Positions 16,636-25,123 of a DNA stretch of 64,000 nt are shown piece by piece (positions within the stretch are counted from its first letter, which is position 1; the number at the start of each line of letters is the position of its first letter). The stretch comes from Streptomyces adelaidensis (GTDB lineage: Bacteria; Actinomycetota; Actinomycetes; Streptomycetales; Streptomycetaceae): positions 1-64,000 of the forward strand of contig NZ_JAEMUX010000007.1 in assembly GCF_016598475.1 (NCBI RefSeq), in the 5' to 3' direction. The notes beneath the pieces were generated by a model, which searched no databases, was not told where the DNA came from, and worked only from the letters and a program-made list of their open reading frames with translations. A program made the position numbers and the translations under genes.

Positions 16636-18042
16636 TTGAGTCACAAACGAGCCACCAAGCGTAAGGCCTTTATAGCCGCAGGCGGCGTGGCGGCACTCGG
16701 AGCGGCGGCCCTCATCCTGCCGAACGCGATGGCGTCGCAGACAGAGTCGAACACCCCCGCGGCCAAGACGCTCGAAGCGAGCGGCGCCTCGGATCTCGCC
16801 TCCCAGCTGGAGGATCTGCTGGGCGACGCGTTCGCAGGCGCGTACTACGACTCGGGCGAGAAGCAGCTCGTCATCAACGTCATCGACGGTCTTGAGATCG
16901 ACGGCGACGACAACAACGTGATCATCCAGGCGAAGAAGGCCGGTGCGGTGGTCCGTGAGGTCGACAACAGCCTCGCCGAGCTGGAGGCCGGCGCGCAGAC
17001 GCTGAAGGCGGAGGCGACCATCCCGGGCACCGCCTGGGGCGTCGACCCCCGCACGAACAAGATCCAGGTAACCGCCGACTCCACGGTCACGGGCGAGAAC
17101 TGGGACACCATCGAGTCGACGGTCAAGTCCCTCGGCTCGGGCATGGCGACCATCAAGAAGTCCGCCGGCACGTTCAAGCCCCTCCTGGAGGGCGGCGACG
17201 CCATCTTCGGCGGCGGCGCGCGCTGCTCGGCCGGCTTCAACGTCACCAACGCCGACGGCACCCCCGGCTTCCTGACCGCCGGTCACTGCGGTGTCGCGGT
17301 GGCCGAGTGGTCCGAGGAAGAGGGCGGCGCGCCGATCGCCACCGTCGACGCGGAGACCGCCACGTTCCCCGGCGCCGGTGACTTCGCCCTGGTCAAGTAC
17401 AACGACGCGGCGACCCAGGCGGCCAGCACGGTCGACCTCGGCAACGGCCAGACGGTGGACATCAACGCGGCCGGTGACGCCGCGGTCGGCCTCCAGGTCT
17501 TCCGCATGGGCAGCACCACCGGTCTCGCCGACGGCGAGGTCCTGGCTCTCGACGCCACGGTGAACTACCCCGAGGGCACGGTCACCGGCCTCATCCAGAC
17601 CAACGTCTGCGCCGAGCCCGGCGACAGCGGCGGCTCGCTCTTCACCGAGGACGGCCAGGCCATCGGCCTGACCTCCGGCGGCAGCGGCGACTGCACCGTC
17701 GGCGGCGAGACCTTCTTCCAGCCGGTCACCACCGCCCTCGCGGCGGTCGGCGCGACCATCGGTGACGGTGGCGCGGCCGGCGGCGAGGAGGCCGCCGGTG
17801 GCGCCGCCGCCGGGGCCGGCGAGGAAGAGGGCGCCGCCGCCGGGGCCGGCGAGGAAGAGGGCGCCGCGGCCGGCGCCGGTGAGGAAGCCGGCGACGTCGC
17901 GGGTGCGGGCGACGCGGCCGGTGCCGGTGAAGAGGCCGGTGCGGGCGAGGAGCAGGGCGTCGGCGAGCAGGGTGTCGGCGAGGAAGAGGAAGCCGGCGCC
18001 GCCGAAGGCGTGGACGACGGCTCCGAGGTCAGCGGCCACTGA
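16636..18042 (+). CDS. Secreted S1-family serine protease (streptogrisin/alpha-lytic type) with acidic repeat tail
   Basis: A secreted protease precursor of 468 aa. The signal peptide is about residues 1-33 (ends ALILPNAMAS), and an alpha-lytic-type pro-region covers about 34-190. The mature chymotrypsin-fold domain starts near the GGDAIFGGGARCSAGF segment. The triad is His in FLTAGHCGV, Asp in AGDFALVKY and Ser in EPGDSGGSL. The last 95 residues are an Ala/Gly/Glu low-complexity tail with repeated GAGEEEGAAA units, absent from classic streptogrisins and strongly acidic. Start TTG is supported by AGGAGG 7 nt upstream. Two strong hairpins follow the stop. Confidence 0.9.
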   Translation: MSHKRATKRKAFIAAGGVAALGAAALILPNAMASQTESNTPAAKTLEASGASDLASQLEDLLGDAFAGAYYDSGEKQLVINVIDGLEIDGDDNNVIIQAKKAGAVVREVDNSLAELEAGAQTLKAEATIPGTAWGVDPRTNKIQVTADSTVTGENWDTIESTVKSLGSGMATIKKSAGTFKPLLEGGDAIFGGGARCSAGFNVTNADGTPGFLTAGHCGVAVAEWSEEEGGAPIATVDAETATFPGAGDFALVKYNDAATQAASTVDLGNGQTVDINAAGDAAVGLQVFRMGSTTGLADGEVLALDATVNYPEGTVTGLIQTNVCAEPGDSGGSLFTEDGQAIGLTSGGSGDCTVGGETFFQPVTTALAAVGATIGDGGAAGGEEAAGGAAAGAGEEEGAAAGAGEEEGAAAGAGEEAGDVAGAGDAAGAGEEAGAGEEQGVGEQGVGEEEEAGAAEGVDDGSEVSGH

Positions 18043-18067
18043 CACCGGGGGCGTCGAGCCCACGACC

Positions 18068-18143
18068 CCACCTGCCGGCGCCGCCTCACAGCGGTCCGGC
18101 CGGCAGGTGGAACGGTCCGGCCCTCCGGCGGGAGGGCCGGACC
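18068..18143 (+). terminator. Tandem terminator hairpins
   Basis: Two perfect stems follow the protease gene. CCACCTGCCGGC (18068-18079) pairs with 18099-18110. GGTCCGGCCCTCC (18114-18126) pairs with 18131-18143 around a 4-nt loop. Their position between convergent genes suggests bidirectional termination. Confidence 0.8.
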
Positions 18144-18163
18144 CATTCGTGTTTCGCCGGGCG

Positions 18164-18216
18164 CGCCCCAGAAAGGGGCGGGTGGGAACCGCCCGACCAG
18201 CACGACGAACCCACGG
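18164..18216 (+). repeat. Divergent copy of the dispersed streptomycete repeat
   Basis: A CGCCCC-AGAAA-GGGGCG hairpin (18164-18180) is followed by a sequence close to the copies at 53646, 55684 and 59943 (GGGAACCGCCCGACCAGC in place of GGGAACTGCGCGACCAGC), then GACGAACCC. It sits in the gap between convergent genes, the usual location of this family. Confidence 0.6.
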
Positions 18217-18245
18217 CCGACGACCGACCCCCGGAGCCAAGGCGC

Positions 18246-20390
18246 TCAGCCACCCCCTCCAGTCGCCCGCAACAGCAGCAACGCCACATCGTCCGCCCGC
18301 TCCTCCGCCGCCTCCGTCTCCCTCACGAGACTGTCGGCCAGCGCGTCCAACGGCCGCTCCCCGGCCGAGGCGAGCCGCTCACCGAGGCCGGCCAGCGCGT
18401 CCTCGATGTCGACGCCCGGCGACTCGATCAGCCCGTCGGTGTAGAGGGCGAGCACGGACCCCTCGGTGAGCGCGACCTCGGTCGTCGGATACGTCGCGGC
18501 CGCGTCGATGCCGAGCAGCGGACCGCCCGCGAGGTCGAGCACCTTCACCTTCCCGTCCGGCCGGCGCAGCAACGGCGGCGGATGCCCCGCCCGCGCCATC
18601 ACGGCCGTCCCGTGCGCCGGATCGAGCCGCAGGTACAGACAACTGGCGAACAGCTCGGAACCGAGGTCGATCAGCAGCCGGTTGGTGCTGCTCATCACCT
18701 CCCCGGGCGCCTGCCCGACGGTCGTGTACGCGCGCACCGCCGTACGGATCTGCCCCATCAGGCCCGCCGCCGTCACGTTGTGCCCCTGCACGTCGCCGAT
18801 CACGGCCGAGGCCCGCCCGTGCGAGAGGACCAGGTCGAAGAAGTCGCCGCCGATGTCCATGCCCCGGGTGGCGGGCAGATAGCGCGAGGCCGCCTCGATA
18901 CCCGGGATCGACGGCAGGGAGTGCGGCAGCAGGGCCTGCTGCAGCCCGTGCGCCAGCTGGTGCTTGACGTCGTACAGCTGCGCCCGCTCCAGGGCCTGGG
19001 CGATGAAACCGCTGAGGCTGGTCAGCACCGCGCGCTCGTCGGCCGGGAAGGGATGCGGTTCCGCGTACCCGAGGACCCAGGTGCCCACCGGCCGCCCCGA
19101 GGCGATCAGCGGGAGGTACGCCCAGGCGCCCAGCCCGTCCGGGGTGCCCCGCTCGATCGGATAGAGGTGCTCCAGCTGGTGCCGGGACTCGAAGAAGGCG
19201 GGCACCCCGGTGGTCAGGACATGCGTCCCGGGCGTCGGCGAGGTGAGCGGCATACCGTCGAAGTGCTCGACGAGGTGCGGATCCGCGTAACCCCGGTGGC
19301 CGAGCACATGCAGGCGGCCGGCGTGCGAGCCGAGCAGCACGAGCGCCTGGCCGCCGACGGCCGGCACGATCTCGCCCGCGACCAGCTCCACCACGTCCTG
19401 CACGCCCACCGCCTCGGTGAGCGCGCTCGCCAGCGCCAGCACATGGTTGATCGTCACCAGGCGGCCCGGCCCGCCGTCCTCCTGCCGGGCGGCCCCCGCC
19501 TCGTCGGCGACCGCCCGGGCCCGCGAGATACGCACGGTCAGCCCGTTCGTCCCCGGATACAGGCGGAACGACAGCCAGTCGCCCGGCGGTCTGAGCGCCA
19601 CGAACGACGCCACCTGCTGACTCATCAGCGCCGCCCGGTACCGGTCCTCGTAGGAGGGGTCGTTGAGCCACGGCACGGACGCCCACAGCTGGGTGCCCAG
19701 CAGAGCGCTGACCGGGATGCCCAGCAGCTCCGCCGTCGCCGCGTTGGCGAAGGAGATCCGTCCGTGCAGATCGAGCGCGCACATCCCGTACGGCAGCCGC
19801 GCCACCATCCGCGCCGCCTCCACCGTGCCGAGCGTCCCGGCGACCGTGGTCGCCGACGGCGCCGACAGGTCCGGCTCCGGCAGCACCGGCCGGCCCTCCT
19901 CCTCCGCGCGCCGCAGCCGGAGCGCGAGCCGGTCGCAGGCCGCGGTGAGGTGGTCCCGCTCACGCTCGCTGAGCTCCGGCGGATGCGAGCCGGGCCAGGT
20001 CACGTACACGGCGCCGTACGTGGTGTCGCGGGTCGCCACCGGCAGCGCGGCCAGGGCGAACGGGTAGGGCAGGACCATGGCGATCCGGGGATAACGGCGG
20101 GCCATCTGCTCCTCACCGCTGACCCACACCAGCCGCTGACCCCGCACGGCCTCGGAGACCGGGACCGGCGAGCTCAGCCCCACCCGCTCCCACGGCGCGG
20201 CGAACGACCTCGGCAGCCCCGCCATGACCGCCATCTCCAGGACCGGCTCGTCGGGCGTCAGCAGATAGACCGCGCCGGAGTGGGCCTCGACGTCGTCCAT
20301 CATCGCGGCCAGGGCCAGCGACAGCAGCGGATGCCCTACGCGGCCCGTCTCCACGGTCGTCCGCGCCCGGTACGCGTGGACGTCGGGCAT
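18246..20390 (-). CDS. GAF-PAS-GAF-SpoIIE (PP2C-type) serine phosphatase
   Basis: A soluble 714-aa signalling phosphatase. GAF-like about 20-160, PAS about 190-290 (LPYGMCALDLHGRISFANAATAELLG), GAF about 325-470 and SpoIIE/PP2C about 490-710. Metal-binding motifs GGDFFD, GDVQGHN and ERADDVALLLL are intact. Such enzymes dephosphorylate STAS-domain antagonists and so activate sigma factors. Start ATG at 20390 has GAGGAGG upstream; the in-frame extension above it is Arg/Pro-rich junk antisense to the next gene. It is divergent from the AmfR-like regulator gene. A second phosphatase of related design lies at 28808. Confidence 0.9.
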   Translation of the reverse strand: MPDVHAYRARTTVETGRVGHPLLSLALAAMMDDVEAHSGAVYLLTPDEPVLEMAVMAGLPRSFAAPWERVGLSSPVPVSEAVRGQRLVWVSGEEQMARRYPRIAMVLPYPFALAALPVATRDTTYGAVYVTWPGSHPPELSERERDHLTAACDRLALRLRRAEEEGRPVLPEPDLSAPSATTVAGTLGTVEAARMVARLPYGMCALDLHGRISFANAATAELLGIPVSALLGTQLWASVPWLNDPSYEDRYRAALMSQQVASFVALRPPGDWLSFRLYPGTNGLTVRISRARAVADEAGAARQEDGGPGRLVTINHVLALASALTEAVGVQDVVELVAGEIVPAVGGQALVLLGSHAGRLHVLGHRGYADPHLVEHFDGMPLTSPTPGTHVLTTGVPAFFESRHQLEHLYPIERGTPDGLGAWAYLPLIASGRPVGTWVLGYAEPHPFPADERAVLTSLSGFIAQALERAQLYDVKHQLAHGLQQALLPHSLPSIPGIEAASRYLPATRGMDIGGDFFDLVLSHGRASAVIGDVQGHNVTAAGLMGQIRTAVRAYTTVGQAPGEVMSSTNRLLIDLGSELFASCLYLRLDPAHGTAVMARAGHPPPLLRRPDGKVKVLDLAGGPLLGIDAAATYPTTEVALTEGSVLALYTDGLIESPGVDIEDALAGLGERLASAGERPLDALADSLVRETEAAEERADDVALLLLRATGGGG

Positions 20391-20681
20391 CCCGACCACC
20401 TCCTCGCACGGCCGCGCGACGGGCCCCAGGGTCAAGGCTCCCCCTTGGGGGCCGCCCGCGCACGGCGAACGCCGCGCCGTGGGGGAACCGCGGTACCCCT
20501 TCTCGCCCGGGCCATGCCCGCTCGGTGATGCGCGGCCTCGCGCACGGGCGCCGCGAGTGCGCCCCCACGCACCCCGATGGCTGGTTCTTCGCGCCCGGGC
20601 GCGGTCGGGGGCGCCAACAATGGGCACGCGCTGAGACGGAGAAAGACGGCGAAAGCGGCGGTCGGGAGGCGGAGGGCGAAC

Positions 20682-21284
20682 GTGATCCGGGTACTGCTCG
20701 TGCACGACGAGTGTCTGGTCCGGTCGGTACTGGCGGAGTGGCTGCGCCGGGAACCGGACCTGGCGGTGTACGACGCGCCCTGGCGTACCGCGCCGGGGCG
20801 CGTCCGTTCCTTACGGCCCGACGTCTGCGCGGCGGACCTCGACTGCGCCGACGCCGTCGGCATCCCGCCCCTCGCCGACCTGCGCGGCGCGAACGGCCCG
20901 GCCCCCGGACTCCTGGTCCTCGCCCACGCGAGCAGACCCGGGCTGCTCAAGCGCGCGGCGGAGGCCGGGGCACTCGGCTACGTGGACAAGGAGGGCTCCC
21001 CGGCGCGTCTGGTGTCCGCGATCCGCGAGGTCGCCCGAGGGAAACGCTTCATCGACGACTCCCTGGGCTTCGGCTTCCTCAAGGCCGCCGAAATGCCGCT
21101 CACCCGCCGCGAGTTGAGCGTCCTGTCACTGGCCGCCGAGGGTGCCTCCGTCGCCGAGATCGCCGGCAGCCTGCACCTTTCCCACGGCACCGTGCGCAAC
21201 TACATGGCCGCCATCACCCGCAAGACCGGGGCGCGCAACAGGATCGACGCCATCCGGATCTCGCAGGGGGAGGGCTGGCTCTGA
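20682..21284 (+). CDS. AmfR/RamR-like LuxR-type response regulator
   Basis: A 200-aa NarL-type regulator: receiver domain (about 1-120) with the acidic pair in LLVHDECLVRSVL, the likely phospho-acceptor Asp in VCAADLDC and Lys in YVDKEGS; LuxR-type HTH at about 135-195 (LTRRELSVLSLAAEGASVAEIAGSLHLSHGTVRNYMAAI). Size and its convergent position next to the transporter end of a class III lanthipeptide operon match RamR (S. coelicolor) and AmfR (S. griseus), the activators of SapB-type clusters. Start GTG with GGAGGG upstream. Its 3' end overlaps the converging ABC gene by 159 bp. Expected to activate the promoter before the synthetase gene (28535-28660). Confidence 0.87.
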   Translation: MIRVLLVHDECLVRSVLAEWLRREPDLAVYDAPWRTAPGRVRSLRPDVCAADLDCADAVGIPPLADLRGANGPAPGLLVLAHASRPGLLKRAAEAGALGYVDKEGSPARLVSAIREVARGKRFIDDSLGFGFLKAAEMPLTRRELSVLSLAAEGASVAEIAGSLHLSHGTVRNYMAAITRKTGARNRIDAIRISQGEGWL

Positions 21285-23087
21285 CGCGCGGGAACCGGGC
21301 GGCCCCGGCGCCGGCAGGGGGGAGCGGTCCGGCCGCGGTGCCGGTGACCAGGCGCCGGCCAGGTCCCGGTAGAGCGGCGAGCGCGTCACCAACTCGTCGT
21401 GCTCCCCGTACGCGACGCACCGCCCGTCCATGACCAGCACCCGGTCCGCCCGGCGGGCCGAACTGACCCGATGGGCGACCACCACGAGCGTCGTACCCGG
21501 CCGCCGCGCGAAGGCCAGCTCCGCGCGCTCCTCTGCCTCCGCGTCCAGGTGACAGGTCGCCTCGTCGAGGATCACGACCGGCGCGTACGACAGATACGCC
21601 CGGGCCAGCGCGACGAGCTGCCGCTCCCCGGCGGACAGCGCGCCCGGGTCGACCTCCGCCGCCGGGCCGCCCAGCCGGACCATCAGTTCGGTGAGCCCCA
21701 CCGCCTCCGCCGCGGCCCACAGCTCCGCCTCGGGCACGGGTTTCGGCCGCAGCTCGCCGAGGTTTTCCGCGAGGGATCCCCTGAAGACGTACGCCTCCTG
21801 CGGAATGAGCACCCGGTGTGCGCGGGATGTGGCGCCCGGTACCGGCTGCCCACACAAGTGGACGGTGCCCTGCCGGGGGCGCAGGAGACCCGCGACGAGC
21901 CCGGTGAGGGTGGACTTGCCGATGCCGCTGGGACCGACGACGGCCAGGTGCGTGCCGTGGGGGACGCGGAGGTCGAGTCCGTCGATGACGGGGGTGCCGG
22001 CGGAGCCGTAGGCGAAGGTGACGGAGGAGAGGGCGAGGGCGTCGGCGGCGGGGTGGGGCGGGGAAGTGGCGCCGGAGGGCGTGGGAGCGGTGTCGCAGGG
22101 TGGTGGAGGCGGGCCGGAGGGCGGGGGAGTGGCGTCGGCGGTCGACGGCTCGCCCGGCGGTGCCAGCCTGCGCAGCACCACCGCGAGCCGGGAGCCGCTG
22201 GTGCCCAGGCCGTGCACCAGGTTCTGGAGGGCGGGGAGCAGGGACTGGGTGATGTAGGCGAGCGCGCCGACAAGGGCGCCCGGGGTGACGCCGTGGTCCA
22301 GGAGCCAGGGGGCGGTCGCCAGGAGCAGGACGACGGGCAGTTGGCCGCCGACCGTGAGCGAGGCGACGCGTACGACGCCCCAGTGGGCCAGCGAGCGCGC
22401 GGCCCGCCGCTCGGCGTCGACGCTCCGGCCGGTGTCGGCGGCGACCGGCTCCTCGGCGCCGGCCGCCGTGATGTCCCGCAACGCCGGGCAGACGGTGCCC
22501 AGTCGGTCGGCGAGAGCCTCGTCGGCCACGAGGAACGCCTCCTGCCTGCGGGCCAGGGGCCGCAGTGTCGCCAGGAAGAGACCCACACCGACGACCAGCG
22601 GGAGCGCCACGACGAGCAGCAGCGCGGGCGCGAGAGAGAACAGCCCGATGAGCGCCCCCGCGGCGGTGAACAGGAACGAGCGGGACACCATCACCAGCCC
22701 GGCGAAGGTGTCCCGGGCGATCTCCACCTGCTGGGTGAGCCCGGACAACGCCCCACCGTCCGCCTCCCGCACCCCCCGCTCGACCACCCCCCGCACCAGC
22801 CGGTCCCGCAACGGCTCCACCAGCGCGGCCACACACCCGTACACCCGCCCGGTCCCGTACGCCCCGACGGCCACGGCCACCGCCCCGACCCCGAGCCACC
22901 CCAGCCCGACGTCCGCCCGCCCCGCGAGAAACCCGTCGTCGAGGGCCCGGGCCACCGCGTACCCCATGAGAAACGTCTGTCCTGTCTCCAGCACGGACCA
23001 CAGCCCGAGGCGCCCGACCACCCGCGCGCGGCGCCGCAGGAAGCGGAGGCCGCGACGCGGGATGCCGAGTTCGGTGTTCCCGTTCAC
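21126..23087 (-). CDS. ABC transporter, RamB-like half-transporter
   Basis: A 653-aa fused permease/ATPase: membrane domain about 20-310, a Pro-rich linker (about 325-370) and an ATPase with GPSGIGKSTLTG, signature LSAGERQLVALARAYL and Walker B VVILDEATCHLD. It probably forms a heterodimer with the upstream half-transporter to export the SapB-like peptide. Start GTG at 23087 overlaps the upstream stop (GTGA). After the ATPase the frame continues about 70 residues (Pro/Gly-rich) to a stop at 21126, running antisense through the last 159 bp of the regulator gene; that tail is probably non-functional, or there is a lost stop codon. Confidence 0.85.
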   Translation of the reverse strand: MNGNTELGIPRRGLRFLRRRARVVGRLGLWSVLETGQTFLMGYAVARALDDGFLAGRADVGLGWLGVGAVAVAVGAYGTGRVYGCVAALVEPLRDRLVRGVVERGVREADGGALSGLTQQVEIARDTFAGLVMVSRSFLFTAAGALIGLFSLAPALLLVVALPLVVGVGLFLATLRPLARRQEAFLVADEALADRLGTVCPALRDITAAGAEEPVAADTGRSVDAERRAARSLAHWGVVRVASLTVGGQLPVVLLLATAPWLLDHGVTPGALVGALAYITQSLLPALQNLVHGLGTSGSRLAVVLRRLAPPGEPSTADATPPPSGPPPPPCDTAPTPSGATSPPHPAADALALSSVTFAYGSAGTPVIDGLDLRVPHGTHLAVVGPSGIGKSTLTGLVAGLLRPRQGTVHLCGQPVPGATSRAHRVLIPQEAYVFRGSLAENLGELRPKPVPEAELWAAAEAVGLTELMVRLGGPAAEVDPGALSAGERQLVALARAYLSYAPVVILDEATCHLDAEAEERAELAFARRPGTTLVVVAHRVSSARRADRVLVMDGRCVAYGEHDELVTRSPLYRDLAGAWSPAPRPDRSPLPAPGPPGSRASEPALPLRDPDGVDPVARPGLAGDGGHVVAHGAVGKVQAAGDLGDGGTLGGQ

Positions 23088-24799
23088 CGGAACAACTCCC
23101 GATAGCCCGCCACCCGCCACAGCTCCGCATGCGCCCCCACCGCCCGCACCCGCCCCTCGTCCAGCCACGCCACCCGGTCCGCGCTGGCGGCCGTGGCCGC
23201 CCGGTGGGCGATGATCAGGCGGCCGGCGGCGGTGGTGTGGTGGAGGGCGTCGGTGATGTGGTGCTCGGTGACGGTGTCGAGGCTGGAGAGGGCGTCGTCG
23301 AGGACGAGGAGGCGGCAGTCGCGGGCGAACGCGCGGGCGAGGCCGAGGCGTTGGGCCTCGCCGCCCGACAGCGGGGCGTCGGCGCACGGCGTGGCGTAGC
23401 CGTCGGGCAGGCGGCGGACGAAGGCGTCCGCGTGCGCGGAGCGGGCGGCCTCGCGGACGCGGGCCGGGGAGGGCCGGGGGACACCGAGGGCGATGGTGTC
23501 CTCGACGGACCCGCCGAGCAGGGCCGGGCGTTCGAAGGCGTGGGCGATCGCCCGGCGCAGCTCCCGGCGGTCCAGTTCGCGCAGGGGTACGCCGTCGAGC
23601 CGTACCTCTCCCTCGTCCGGGTCCGTGAGCCGTCCGGCGACGGCGGCGAGCAGCGACTTGCCCGCGCCCGAACGGCCGACGACGGCGAGCGTGGTCCCGG
23701 CCGGTACGACGAGGTCGACACCGTCCAGGACGGTGCGCCCGCCCCGGCCGACGCTCACGCCGCACAGCTCCAACCGCCCTTGCCCGGAGGGCGGGAGCAG
23801 ACGCTCGCCGTACGTGGTCGGCGGTTCGGCCAGGATCTCGTCGAGCCGCCGGGCCGCCGCGCGGGCCCGGACCAGCCCCGAGAGCTGCCCGACCAGTACG
23901 CCGACGCCCGCCGCCAGCACGGCGTAGCGGGACGCGGCCAGCAACTCACCGACAGAAAGCCGCTGTTGGGAAAGGAGAACGCCCGCGCCGGCCACGACGC
24001 CGAGCTGTAGCAGGGGCGCCAGGGCGGCCGCCCGTGCGGCGGCGCGGCCCTGCACCCGCCACACGCGGTGCCCTTCACGGGAGAGTTCGGGCAGCGGGCG
24101 GAGAACCCGTGCGACGGTCCGGGCGGCCGTTCCGGCGGCCGCGATCGTACGGAACCCGGCGACGGCCTCGGCCAGACCGCTCGCGATACGGCCCTGCGCC
24201 CGCTGGTAGCGCGTCACGCACTCGGCGGAGTCCCGGGCGAGCGCGCGCAGCAGCAGGACGAGCGGCGGAGCGCCGAGAAGGAACACCGTCGCGAGCCAGG
24301 GGCTGATCAGCCACAGGGCCACCACCGCGCCCACCGGCCCGGCGAGCCCGGCGACGAGCGCGGCGACCGTGGTGGGCGCCGTCCCCGCCTGGGCAGCGTT
24401 CCCGACGAGCCGGGCCACCAGGTCCCCCGGCCCGAACCGGCCGACGGCCCGTGGCCCCACCGCCAGCACATGCCCGACCAGCCGCCGCCGCAGCCACGCC
24501 GTGGTCCGGGCGTCGGTGGTCCCGCCGAGCACGGTCTCGACCGCGTCCAGCACCGCGAGGGCGACGACCAGCCCGGTGCACCACAGCACCCGGCGCGAGC
24601 CTTCCGGGTCACCGGCCAGCAGCAGATCCAGGGCCTGCCCCAGCACCAGCGGCAGAGCCAGGTTCGCCCCCGTGGCCGCCACGGCCACGAGCGCCAGGAC
24701 CGCGCAACGGGGGGCGGAGTTCCGTACGGCCGCACGCCCCAGGGCGGCGGACACGGCCGCCGGGCCGGGGGCACCGCCGGTCTCGGTGAGGGTCGTCAT
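23084..24799 (-). CDS. ABC transporter, RamA-like half-transporter
   Basis: A 571-aa permease/ATPase: six helices in about 25-300, ATPase with GRSGAGKSLLAA, signature LSGGEAQRLGLARAF and Walker B LLVLDDALSSLD. It is downstream of the class III lanthipeptide precursor and coupled to a second half-transporter, the order seen in ramCSAB and amfTSBA operons. It lacks a C39 peptidase, as expected for class III systems. Start ATG at 24799 follows a hairpin (24828-24868); the 49-residue in-frame extension would overlap that hairpin and was rejected. Confidence 0.87.
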   Translation of the reverse strand: MTTLTETGGAPGPAAVSAALGRAAVRNSAPRCAVLALVAVAATGANLALPLVLGQALDLLLAGDPEGSRRVLWCTGLVVALAVLDAVETVLGGTTDARTTAWLRRRLVGHVLAVGPRAVGRFGPGDLVARLVGNAAQAGTAPTTVAALVAGLAGPVGAVVALWLISPWLATVFLLGAPPLVLLLRALARDSAECVTRYQRAQGRIASGLAEAVAGFRTIAAAGTAARTVARVLRPLPELSREGHRVWRVQGRAAARAAALAPLLQLGVVAGAGVLLSQQRLSVGELLAASRYAVLAAGVGVLVGQLSGLVRARAAARRLDEILAEPPTTYGERLLPPSGQGRLELCGVSVGRGGRTVLDGVDLVVPAGTTLAVVGRSGAGKSLLAAVAGRLTDPDEGEVRLDGVPLRELDRRELRRAIAHAFERPALLGGSVEDTIALGVPRPSPARVREAARSAHADAFVRRLPDGYATPCADAPLSGGEAQRLGLARAFARDCRLLVLDDALSSLDTVTEHHITDALHHTTAAGRLIIAHRAATAASADRVAWLDEGRVRAVGAHAELWRVAGYRELFR

Positions 24800-24827
24800 A
24801 CCCGTCCTGACGTGGGATGACCGGGCC

Positions 24828-24868
24828 CCGGACGGCCCCACCCCGGACAAGGGGGCGGAGCCGTCCGG
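24828..24868 (-). terminator. Attenuator-like hairpin after the lanthipeptide precursor
   Basis: CCGGACGGC (24828-24836) and GCCGTCCGG (24860-24868) form a perfect 9-bp stem, 44 bp past the precursor stop and 29 bp before the transporter start. Partial termination here would give more precursor than transporter transcript. Confidence 0.6.
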
Positions 24869-24911
24869 AACCCTGGCGCGGCTCAGCGGCCGCTTCGGGT
24901 CGGAGTCCGAG

Positions 24912-25028
24912 TCAGAGGCAGAGCGTGATGCTGGCCGCGCTGACACAGGACAGGACGCTCAGGGAGCTGGGGCCGCCGGTGCCGGTGGTCTCGTCGGCTT
25001 CCATCGTCTGCAGGTCGAGAAGTGCCAT
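24912..25028 (-). CDS. Class III lanthipeptide precursor (SapB/AmfS-like, 38 aa)
   Basis: A 38-residue peptide, too short for automatic calling. The leader MALLDLQTMEADETTG has the LLDLQ motif conserved in RamS/AmfS, recognised by LanKC enzymes. The core carries two Ser-x-x-Ser...Cys units (SLSVLSC and SAASITLC), the pattern that forms labionin or lanthionine rings in SapB and AmfS. A ribosome site (AAAGGA) lies before the ATG. It is placed between the LanKC gene and the two ABC genes exactly as ramS/amfS. The product is expected to be a morphogenetic, surface-active peptide for aerial growth, inferred from the family. Confidence 0.93.
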   Translation of the reverse strand: MALLDLQTMEADETTGTGGPSSLSVLSCVSAASITLCL

Positions 25029-25123
25029 GTCGATTCCTTTCGGTTGGTGCCCCGTGCCGTACAGATCCGGGGCCATGGGGACGGGGGTGTTGCGTCACGA
25101 CGCCGCCGGGTGGCGGAGCCGCG

